DNA from: Pogostemon cablin
Lineage: Eukaryota > Streptophyta > Magnoliopsida > Lamiales > Lamiaceae
NCBI GenBank assembly: GCA_023678885.1
Contig: CM042994.1
Span: 16,091,073 to 16,155,072, forward strand
Direction: 5' to 3'
DNA: 64,000 bases
In this document: positions 1-9,619 of the stretch, in pieces
Numbering within the stretch: position 1 is the first letter of the stretch
Layout: each line of letters begins with the position of its first letter
Notes under the pieces: generated by a model
What the model was told of the DNA's origin: nothing
Database searches by the model: none
What the model saw: only the letters and a program-made list of their open reading frames with translations
Program-made: the position numbers and the translations under genes

Positions 1-2
1 AG

Positions 3-1505
3 CAAATTCGAGAAAGACAATCACACGATGTTTATTTACAACAGAAGATTGTAAAGCTAAATCAAGGAAAAGAAACCGAATTTCGAATTCGGGATGATGG
101 ACTTCTTACTTTTAAAAATCGTGTTTGTGTTCCATCAGAACTTGATGTTCGTAGAGCTATTCTTGAGGAAGCCCATTCTTCAGCCTATGCTATGCATCCT
201 GGTAGTACCAAAATGTACAGAACACTTCGGGAGCATTATTGGTGGCCAGGTATGAAACAGGACATTACTGAATTTGTATCAAAGTGCTTATCCTGCCAAC
301 AGATTAAAGCGGAACACCAAAAACCAGCCGGTATGCTTCAACCACTACCTATTCCTGAGTGGAAATGGGAAAACGTCACAATGGATTTTGTTTCTGGTTT
401 ACCTCGAACCCAAAAGGGTTTTGACTCAATTTGGGTCATTGTCGATCGTCTGACGAAATCGGCACATTTCCTTCCAGTGCATACTAACGAATCTTTAGAG
501 AAACTTGCCAAGTTATATGTCGATGAGATCGTGAGATTGCACGGAGTACCAGTGTCAATCATATCTGACCGTGATCCAAGATTCACTTCCCGTTTTTGGC
601 CTAGTCTGCAGAAAGCGCTAGGTACAAAATTACTATTCAGTACCTCGTTTCATCCACAGACTGATGGACAGTCAGAGAGAACTATACAGACACTAGAAGA
701 CATGCTACGTGCAGTGGTGTTGAATTTGGGAGGTAGCTGGGATAAGTACGTGACTTTGGTGGAGTTCGCTTATAACAACAGTTATCATTCAAGCATTGGA
801 ATGCCCCCGTACGAAGCTCTGTATGGCCGAAAGTGTCGAACACCACTCTTTTGGGATGAGGTTGGCGAGAGACAAATCGAACAAGTAGAGCTAATCGAAG
901 ATGCGAAGGCAAAAATACAACTTATTCGAGACAGACTTAAGGCAGCGCAAGATCGACAGAAAAGCTACGCAGATAATAGGAGGCGCGATTTGGAGTTTAA
1001 TGAAGGAGACAAAGTTTTTCTGAAAGTTTCTCCATGGAAGGGCGTGTTGCGATTTCGCCGTCGAGGAAAGTTGAGTCCAAGGTATATTGGCCCGTTTACG
1101 ATCGTGCAAAGGATTGGTCGTGTTGCATATCGACTTGAGCTACCATCGGAATTGTCGAAGATTCACGATGTCTTCCATGTCTCTATGCTTAGAAAATATG
1201 AACCAGATCCTTCGCACGTGCTCAAAGATCCCCCAGTTGTATTAAAGGAAAATCTATCGTACGAAGTACAACCTGTTCAAATTGTAGATCGCCGAGAGAA
1301 AATGCTTCGTAACAAATCCATTCCTATGGTGAGAGTTCTATGGAGAAGTGATCAAATTGAAGAAGAAACATGGGAACCAGAGTCAGTCATGCGTCAACAC
1401 CATCCAAATCTCTTTTCATCTCTAGGTACGTTTATGTTTCGAGGACGAAACTTTTTAGAGGAGGGGATACTTTATAATATCTTAGCCCAACTATATTTTT
1501 GTTAG
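3..1505 (+). CDS. Ty3/gypsy (Tekay/Del chromovirus) polyprotein, 3' part: integrase and chromodomain
   Basis: The frame is open from base 3, so the polyprotein is cut by the window edge. Numbering from the methionine at 192, an HHCC zinc-binding region spans about residues 2-35 (HPGST...CLSCQ). The integrase core carries D65 (MDFVSG), D126 (ISDRDPRF) and E162 (DGQSERT), giving the usual D-D35-E spacing. A C-terminal chromodomain-like stretch with aromatic and acidic residues (VRVLWRS, EETWEPE) lies at about 360-407. Integrase joins element cDNA to host DNA, and chromodomains of this clade are thought to guide insertion to marked chromatin. No stop or frameshift breaks this part, so it looks young. 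Reverse transcriptase and gag would lie upstream of the window. A polypurine tract and a long LTR follow directly. Confidence 0.93.
   Translation, partial: QIRERQSHDVYLQQKIVKLNQGKETEFRIRDDGLLTFKNRVCVPSELDVRRAILEEAHSSAYAMHPGSTKMYRTLREHYWWPGMKQDITEFVSKCLSCQQIKAEHQKPAGMLQPLPIPEWKWENVTMDFVSGLPRTQKGFDSIWVIVDRLTKSAHFLPVHTNESLEKLAKLYVDEIVRLHGVPVSIISDRDPRFTSRFWPSLQKALGTKLLFSTSFHPQTDGQSERTIQTLEDMLRAVVLNLGGSWDKYVTLVEFAYNNSYHSSIGMPPYEALYGRKCRTPLFWDEVGERQIEQVELIEDAKAKIQLIRDRLKAAQDRQKSYADNRRRDLEFNEGDKVFLKVSPWKGVLRFRRRGKLSPRYIGPFTIVQRIGRVAYRLELPSELSKIHDVFHVSMLRKYEPDPSHVLKDPPVVLKENLSYEVQPVQIVDRREKMLRNKSIPMVRVLWRSDQIEEETWEPESVMRQHHPNLFSSLGTFMFRGRNFLEEGILYNILAQLYFC
1457..1467 (+). other. Polypurine tract of the Tekay element
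   Basis: A purine run (AGAGGAGGGGA) overlaps the end of the polyprotein frame, just before the inferred LTR start. It would prime plus-strand DNA synthesis. Its place between integrase and LTR is typical of Ty3/gypsy elements. Confidence 0.7.
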
Positions 1506-1712
1506 AAAGCCCAAAACCTAATTATTTATTTTTATGGCCCAAAAGGCCAGCCCTATCTTAGCCCAACTAGATTTTTGTTAGAAAGCCCAAAACCTAATTA
1601 TTTATTTTTATGGCCCAAAAGGTCAGCCCAATTAAGCCCAATTAGAATTTTTTTAGAAAGCCCAAACTTATTTATTTATTTATTTTGTGGCCCAAAGTTT
1701 CAGCCCACTTAA
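1481..1712 (+). repeat. Three imperfect 76-bp tandem units rich in GCCCAA
   Basis: The motif TTAGCCCAA or its variant recurs at 1485, 1561 and 1636, each copy followed by T-rich sequence, AGAAAGCCCAAA and GGCCCAAA. Spacing is 76 and 75 bp. Copies one and two are nearly identical; copy three is diverged. The block is at the start of the LTR, in U3, where promoter-proximal repeats are common. Confidence 0.8.
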
Positions 1713-2772
1713 ATGGCCTAATATATAATTAGTAAGACTAAAGTTAAAAAAAAGAGAGAGAGAGAAGAACGGGAGAAGAAAAGCAAAAGAGGGGAAAGAA
1801 GAGAGGAAGAGGAGAAACCCTTGTTGACCAAATTCTCCCTTACAACCCTCATCCTAGGTGGTTTTTAAGTTGTTTTGAGGTAAGTGGTGTGTGAATTAAG
1901 CTTCCTTCTTCCATAATTTTGTAATTTTGTGGGGTTTTTCTTTTTGGTATGTGGGTAATTTGCAGACTGTTCGAACTGATTTTGAGATAGCTATTGCCCT
2001 TGAAACTTTGCAAACTTAATTTCTGTACGTAGCTGAACTCGTTAGCTTTCCGTAGCCACTTGAAACGCCTCAATCTGATTATTCTACAATTAGTTATGAT
2101 TTTTCTCGTAAACTGCCGCTAGCAGGAAAATTTCAGAATTTTTATGTCGAATTCAAACTTATTTTCTATCGTTTCGTCTAGTTAATGTATTGAAACGGGT
2201 TATGTGGGATTGGGAACTGATGTTAAGGAGTTACATACTATTTTTTATTTAATATCGACTCGTTCGAAATCGATTAGGATTTATTTTTAGCAATGAAAGG
2301 GATGTTACCACTAATAGTTAGTTATATTTAATTTGTCTTTAATTGCTCATCTCCTTTCTAGGTAAAGAACCATCGACGAAGAGCAAGGAACCGACTTCAG
2401 ATTCCGGAGAGAGTTAATCACTTCCTTGTGAGTTGATAATTCGGGAACGCCTTCTCTTGTGGGAAGTGTGGACCCTCGATAAATGTGCATTTATTTTAGT
2501 TTTAGTTAATTGATAAGAAAATTATTTGGTATTGTGTTATGTGGTAAAGAGCCTGGTTGGCTCGATTTCTCTGGTTAGAGTCCTGTTAGCCATTTTATGA
2601 GTATTATTGATTTTAACTTATGTTGAAGAGTCTTGCCGGCTCGGTATCTGATAACATTTGTTGTGAATTATTTGAGAATTGATTTCTGGTTATTCTTGTG
2701 TGCTATTAAGACTCTAACTTGAGTCGTTATTCATCTTATGATGCACATGCATATGTATGCCTGGTACCAAGG

Positions 2773-2880
2773 TTAAGTAGCCCGAATTGGTCACGGTTCG
2801 GGTGAGTTGGAGCGACATTGATTAAGTAGCCCGAATTGTCGCGGTTCGGGTGAGTTAGAGTGACAACCAAGTTGCCCGGG
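2773..2880 (+). repeat. Short tandem repeat, 49-bp period, in the Tekay LTR
   Basis: TTAAGTAGCCCGAATT begins at 2773 and again at 2822. Each copy continues into a CGGTTCGGGTGAGTT-like stretch, and a third, more diverged copy (GTTGCCCGGGATTGG) follows. It looks like a local tandem duplication inside the LTR. Confidence 0.65.
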
Positions 2881-3756
2881 ATTGGCAAACCCGCGTGAGT
2901 TAGATCTAACGGGGCACCTGTCCATTTGCCAAATACTGAACTCTGGAGGGTGATCGTTAGATGGATTAGTCTATTATAGGCTCAGTCAACGTCACCGGTG
3001 TGGGACATGCATGTCATATATGTTTATATGTTTGATCATTTCAAGTATTCAGTCGATATTGAATTGTGAACTTTAGCACTTGGCGTTGAGAAAGAATATT
3101 AATGTGCATTTTATCTAGAGTAACGGTGACGGGCTTGGACTGTCTCTCGACGGAGAGCTCAGTTCGAGGAGGATATTGACTACCCACGCGTCTTTTTTGT
3201 GATAACATGTTGTTTGAACAAATTGTGTTATTCGTAAATGTGCACTAAGGTTTTTATTTTCATTTATATGTACACTGAGTGAGAAATAGTTATTGTGAGA
3301 CGAAATGTGGGATTTTATGTTATGAACCGCGAGTGGAATACATGCTTCGTATAAGGGTCGGGGTGACCGGCTTATCACCTCACTGAGCTAGTGGTTTTGC
3401 TCACCCCCATCATTCTTTCCTTTTCAGGCTGTTGATATCGTTTTGGTTGGAGGTTTGCCTATCGTTTGCTCGTCATCCAATCCGTGTTTTGGGTACTTCC
3501 TCTTTTATGTAAATTGACGGATTCATTGGCGAGATTGTATAGTTTATATTTGGTGACCCCCTTGATGTTCTTTTTGTACCTTCGCGATGTTATATCGTTC
3601 ATGTATATTTTCTTTAAACTAAGTTACACCGTTGTATTTTGTACCTTTGTAAATCCTTGTTGATACTTTATGAGATGATGTCCTCGGGTTGTACCCGTTG
3701 TTATCAGTTGTTCAGTTCTACAGGTACTTGATAGCAAGCCTTACGTTTTCTCTTTT

Positions 3757-6700
3757 TCATGATGCTCATTTTCTTCATCATGATTAATATTTTCTTCATC
3801 AAGATGCTCATTTTCTTTTCCTGATGCATATTTTTTTAATCATGATGCATATTTTCTTCATCATGATGCATATTTTTTTCATCATGATGCTCATTATCTC
3901 CATCATGATGCTCATTTTCTTCATCATGATGCTCAATTTCTTCAGCATGATGCTCATTTTCTCCATCATGATGCATATTTTTTTCATCATCATGCTCATT
4001 TTCTTTATGATGATGTATATTTTCTTCATCGTGATGCATATTTTTTCATCATGATGCTCATTTGCTTCATCATGATGCTCATTTCCTTCATCGTTATGCT
4101 CATTTTCTTCATCATGATGCATATTTTCTTCATCATGATTCTGATTTTCTTCATCATGAGCTTCATCATGATGCATAATTTCTTTATCATGATGCATATT
4201 TTCTCCAACATGATGCATATTTTCTTCATCATCATGCTCATTTTCTTCATCATGAACCATATATTCTTCTTCATGATGCATATTTTCTTCATAATGATGC
4301 TAATTTAATTAATCATGATGCTAATTTCCTTCATCCTTCTTCTTCATGATGCTCAATTTTTTCATCATGATGCTCATTATCTTCATCATGACGCATATTT
4401 TCTTCATCATGATGCTCATTTTCTTTATGACGATGCATATTTTCTTCATCATGATGCTTCTTTTATTCATCATGATGCATATTTTCCTCATCATGATTCT
4501 CATTTTCTTCATCATGATGCATATTTTCTTCATCATCATGATCATTTTCTTCATCATGAAGCATATTTTCTTCATCATGATGCCCATTTTCATCATCATG
4601 ATGCTCATTTCCTTTATCATGATGCTCTTTTCATTCTTCATGATGTTAATTTCTTCATCATGATGCATATTTTCTTCATTATGATGCTCTTTTCCTTTAT
4701 CATGATGCATATTTTTCATCATGATGTTCATTTTCTTCATCATGATTCTTATTTCCTACGTCAAATGCTTATTTTCTTCATCTTGATGATCATTTTCTTC
4801 ATCATGATGCTCATTATCTTCATCTTGATGCTCATTTTTTTCATCATGATGCATATTTTCTTCATCATTATGCTCATTTTCTTCATCATGATGAATATTC
4901 TCTTCATCGTGATGCTCATTTTATTCATCACGATGCTCATTTCCTTCGTCATGATGCTCATTTTCTCCATGATGATGCATATTCGCTTCATCATCATGCA
5001 TATTCTCTTCATCACGAGGCTCATTTTCTTCAACATAATGCATATTTTCTTCATCATGATGCTAATTTTCTTCATTATGGTGCTCATTTCCTTCATCATG
5101 ATGCTCATTTTCTTCATCATGATGCAAATTCCCTTTATCATGATGCTCATTTTCTTCATTATGATGCATATTCTCTTTTTCATGATGCTCATTTTCTTCA
5201 TCATGATTATTATTTTCTTCATCAAGATGCTCATTTTCTTTTCCTGATGCATATTTTCTAAATCATGATGCATATTTTATTCATCATGATGCATATTTTT
5301 CTCAACATGATGCTCATTTTCTCCATCATGATGCTCATTTTCTTCATCATGATGCTCAATTTCTTCAGCATAATGCTCATTTTCTCCATCATGATGCATA
5401 TTTTTTTCATCATCATGCTCATTTTCTTTATGATGATGCATATTTTCTTCATCGTGATGCATATTTTCTTCATTATGATGCTCAGTTGCTTCATCATGAT
5501 GCTCATTTTCTTCATCGTTATGCTCATTTTCTTCATCATGATGCATATTTTCTTCATCATGATACTCATTTTCTTCATCATGATATATATTTTCTTCATC
5601 ATGAACTTCGTCATGATGCATAATTTCTTTATCATGATACATAATTTCTCCAACATGATGCATATTTTCTTCATCATGATGCTCATTTTCTTCATCATGA
5701 ACCATATTTTCTTCATCATGGTGCTTATTTTCTTCATAATGATGCTAATTTAATTAATCATGATGCTAATTTCCTTCATCATAATGCTCATCTTCTTCAT
5801 CTTGATGCTCAATTTTTTCATCATGATGCTCATTATCTTCATCATGACGCAAATTTTCTTCATCATGATGCTCATTTTCTTTATGATGATGCATATTTTC
5901 TTCATCATGATGCTTCTTTTCTTCATCATGATGCTCATTTTCTTCATCATGATGCATATTTTCTTCATCATCATGCTCATTTTCTTCATCATGAAGCATA
6001 TTTTCTTCATCATGATGCCCATTTTCATTATCATGATGCTCATTTCCTTCATCATGATGTTCTTTTAATTCTTCATGATGTTAATTTCTTCATCATGATG
6101 CATATTTTCTTCATCATGATGCTCTTTTCCTTTATCATGATGCATATTTTTCATCATGATGTTCATTTTCTTCATAATGATTCTTATTTCCTACGTCATA
6201 ATGCTCATTTTCTTCATCATGATGCTCATTTTCTTCATCATGATGCTCATTTTCTACATCATGATGCTCATTTTTTCATCATGATTCATATTTTCTTCAT
6301 CATGATGCTTATTTTCTACATATTGATGCTCATTTTCTTAAATCATGATGCTTATTTCCTTCATCATGATGCTCTTTTCTTTGATAATGATGCTCATTTC
6401 CAACATCAGAAAGCTCATTTCCTTCATCTTGATGAATATTTTCTTCATCATGATGCTCATTTTATTCATCATGATGCATATTTTCTTCATCATTATGCTC
6501 ATTTTCTTCATCATGATGCTCAATTTCTTCATCATGATGCATATTTTCTTCATCATGATGCTAATTCTCTTCATCATGACGCTCATTTTCTTCATTAAGA
6601 TGCTCATTTCCTTCATCATGATACATATTTTCTTCATCATGATGCTCAATCTCTTCATCTTGATGCTTATTTTCTTCATCATGATGTATATTTTCATCAT

Positions 6701-6893
6701 CGAGATGCTCATTCTTCATCATGATGCATATTTTCTTTATCATGATGCATATTTTCTTCATCATGATGCTCATTTCCTTCATCATGATGCTCATTTCCTA
6801 AGTCATGATGCTCATTTTCTTCGTTAAGATGCATATTTTCTTCATCATGATGCTCAATTTCTTCAGCATGATGCTCATTTTCTTCATCATGAC
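3757..6893. repeat. Degenerate 21-bp minisatellite with 1.43-kb higher-order duplication
   Basis: About 3.1 kb is built from variants of a 21-bp unit (ATGCTCATTTTCTTCATCATG, given here one base longer than the 20-base core), with frequent ATGCATATTTTC variants. The core CATCATGATG is its own reverse complement. Marker variants recur at a fixed distance: TTTTCCTGATGC at 3816 and 5239, ATAATGATGCTAATT at 4291 and 5736, TTCTTCATGATGTTAAT at 4634 and 6069, ATTTCCTACGTCA at 4751 and 6186. Offsets are 1423-1445 bp, so the array is about two copies of a longer unit. Because 21 is a multiple of 3, long open frames appear on both strands, with peptides such as MMKKICIMMKKM. These are by-products of the repeat, not genes. 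Confidence 0.93.
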
Positions 6894-7800
6894 ATGTTGA
6901 CGGCCGTTCCTGACCCATTAATTTGTGCTTAGGAGATAAATACACTTAATAATGAAGTCAAGAACGGACACAATCAAACATAATAAGGCTATAAACGAAG
7001 GGATTAAAACTAATAAAAGATTCAATTCCCACCAAAGAACTCAATCGATTTTGTTACTCTTCCTTAGAACAACACTCATCAGCCCTCCCTTCTTCACAAA
7101 TGTAATGTCTAAAGTGAGCATCATTAACCTGCCTCTCTCCTGTGAGAGAGGCCATTATATCATTTACAAACCCTAATCTGGAGCCAATCGTCTTGCGCCA
7201 CTTGGATGGAGATAAGCCGCCTTAATTGGGGTTGTCTGGTACACCAACCAGCCTGAGGGGAAGTCTGGATGTTGCTGGTTGCTTTTTGCAGGGTTTCAAA
7301 GTGCGCCTCCATCCTTTGGTAGTTGGAGTAAGATGTACCAGTCAGTTGTTGTCTTCTAGTTAGGATTGCTGTCCAAGACATCTCTTCTTCCCGTTAGCCT
7401 TATTTTCTAGCCTGCTGCACCTGTCAGACTTCATGATGGTGTTTGTTCTTTACTGCCCTGATTCTGTAGTCCATTTGGCCCTCGGATAGGTTGGCTTCCG
7501 GTGTTGTGGTGCTCATTCGAACCCTCGGGCAGGGGGAAGATGTCGCTGAGGTTCCCTGGCGATGGTGCTTCTTGGCTTCGGCCCCTTTAATGGTTTCCTT
7601 TTTGTCCTTTCCTCGACCGGGCCTTTGGGCTGCAATGACCTCCTTAGGCTGCCTTAATTATGGTGTCCTCAGTTTGGGCCGCTAGAGGATTAGGCCTCTT
7701 TCTTCAGGTACTATAGGGGTTCTTGGGATTTTGGGTCTTCAAACCATGGGAGATATAATACCCATAACATTAGCCCTTAGAGCCTTAATAATTTCATGAC
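6894..7800. other. No gene recognised between minisatellite and transposon pseudogene
   Basis: The sequence becomes unique after the minisatellite. A small hairpin-forming inverted repeat (CCTCTCTC...GAGAGAGG) lies at 7131-7150. From about 7450 the base composition becomes more balanced and probably represents the upstream part of the following decayed transposon gene. Short open frames here have no recognisable family signature. Confidence 0.5.
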
Positions 7801-8866
7801 TTGACATTGTTCAGGATCGAACCATATTTCACGGGTTATATCCCTCATGCTCCGGTGTCTGCGATATTAGGGTTTTTTCCCTCTCGGCTCTTCGTTGTTC
7901 TCACTCGCTTTCTTCATCCTGATAAGTTCCTGTATTATCGGGCTTCCTGTAGGCGGTTGGCATTCCTCTTATACGGCGCTTTCCCTCTTCTCCCCCAGGT
8001 ATTATTCTTCTTCTTTCTTTCCATTTGCTTCTTCGAATCTCTCTCTTTTTCGTGTTCTTCTATCGTCACCATCACTTAGGGTTTCCTTCTTTCCCCTCTC
8101 TCTTCCTCTTTTTCCCTCTTGCTACAATTTGCACGATATGGCCTGGGAGTTCTTCGTCTCCTCTCAGACTTCCCCGTTCTCTCTCTCATTCGACTGATTC
8201 TTCACTCAGCAGTTCGGGGTCCCCTTCCTCTTTCTCGGAAGAAGGTTCGCGTTCACCTTCTCCCTCTTGATTTACGTTTAACTAGACGGTTGAAAATTTC
8301 ATTTCGAATTTCACATTGGAGCGCAATCTTGAGGTTGTTGACGCCGGTCCCGGATTGCTGGCTCATCATGGAGAGCTTCCGCGATAGAGTGAGGGTTTCT
8401 CTTTTTTGGCTGCCGAGGTTCCTGCTATTATTAATGACTCTTAGTTAAGAAGGAGCACAGTTATTGCTCTCAGTAAATTCCAGTGTGGCGAGGGTATCGA
8501 TTTCTTTCTCCCATCCCCTAATGGTCGTATGTGTTACGCTCCGCCTAACGTTGTTGCTGTTTATGAGCCACAGCTCGAGCTCGATCTTTGCTTCCCTCTC
8601 CACCCATATATTTAGGATATTTTCAAGTTTTGGGGGATAGCCCCTGCTCAGTTGGCCCCGAACAGATAGGCGGCTTTGATGGGGGTTTTGGTTCTCTTTC
8701 ACTAATAGAAGTATTCTTTTTTTACCACTGCTGAAATTAACTTCCTGTACCGTCTTACTCCAAATAATAGGACAAAGGGATATTACTACTTGGTGCCTCG
8801 TCGTGTCCATCTTGTTGCTTCTTTGCCCAGTTCGGTTAAGGGGTGGAAGGATCCATGGTTTTGGGT

Positions 8867-9619
8867 CTGAATGATATGTTAATTATAGAAAAACGAGAGG
8901 CCGAAGCCAGTACAATTACATATAATAAATACTCCACAACCGGAGCAACCAAAGAAAAGCAGACCTATCTAGCTAGCAAATGCTGAAAAGTAATTACATG
9001 CATAATTATGGAGTAAACCAAGCCATCAACGGAAGGACGAATACCATTGAAGATTGCGTCATTCCGAGCCTTCCATATGAGGAAGACGCTTCCATAGAGG
9101 GCAAGCGTTCATTTCTTCTTCTCCCGCACATGTTGACGTCGATCTTTTCTGAGCCACTTAAGGCCGGCCTTCAAGGTGGTGATCTGTCTTCTCCACTCTA
9201 CTTCATACCTAACCCGGTTCCATACATGCTTCGTGAACGGACACTCGAAGAAGAGATGATCTCTTGATTCTTGTGTTCCTACGCAAAGCACACACTCGTC
9301 CAGGCTTTCGGGGGATCTCAATCTGTCCATGGTGAGAAGGCGGTTTCTCACAGCAATCCACATTCTAAACGAATGCTTCTGAGGGACCCATGGACTCCAT
9401 AACTTCTTATAGATAGGCTGTACCGGCATAGAATGAGAAACTAGCCAATACAACTTACCTACTCGAAGTCTTCCCATCTCCGAGCACGAGGCTATAGTGG
9501 TAATTATGTCGCCTCCAATCCGTGCCCTCACCCTGTCCCTCGCTCTGAGTATATCTTTCCATACAATTGAGGCGCTGTAATTCACCTCAACATCCCAACA
9601 AGAAGAAGACTGGAGATAA
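8867..9619 (-). mobile_element. 5'-truncated LINE (non-LTR retrotransposon) with 16-bp target-site duplication
   Basis: The same 16 bases, ATCCATGGTTTTGGGT, occur at 8851-8866 and 9620-9635 and bound a 753-bp insert. The insert reads on the minus strand and holds the C-terminal end of a LINE reverse transcriptase plus about 240 bp of 3' untranslated sequence. A long target-site duplication and 5' truncation are hallmarks of target-primed reverse transcription. No clear poly(A) tail remains at the 3' side. Removing the insert rejoins the transposon-protein pseudogene, which supports the boundaries. Confidence 0.85.
9109..9615 (-). pseudogene. LINE reverse transcriptase C-terminal zinc-binding domain (zf-RVT), truncated
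   Basis: About 160 codons are open. The pattern WVPQKHSFRMWIAVRNRL, then a C-x2-C pair (CVLC), then H and C in HLFFECPF, then VWNRV is the zf-RVT signature found at the C-terminus of plant LINE polymerases. The frame runs to the insert's 5' edge with no start codon of its own, so the catalytic palm and endonuclease were lost on insertion. It cannot encode an active enzyme. Confidence 0.85.

Larger units (their letters stand above)
1468..3722 (+). repeat. 3' LTR of the Tekay/Del element
   Basis: About 2.25 kb of non-coding sequence follows the polypurine tract. The left edge is set by that tract; the first bases are TA rather than the usual TG. The right edge (TTCTACA at 3716-3722) is inferred only from a CA end shortly before a different repeat type begins. 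The other LTR and the target-site duplication are outside the window, so the edges cannot be confirmed. Long LTRs with internal tandem repeats are usual for this clade. Confidence 0.55.

Noticed and set aside
3808..6827. Many long open frames on both strands (up to 310 codons)
   Set aside because: They overlap in several frames within the 21-bp repeat and encode only repeat-derived peptides.
3757..6893. CRISPR-like repeated array
   Set aside because: Repeats are contiguous, degenerate and have no unique spacers, and the setting is a plant nuclear genome. It is a minisatellite.
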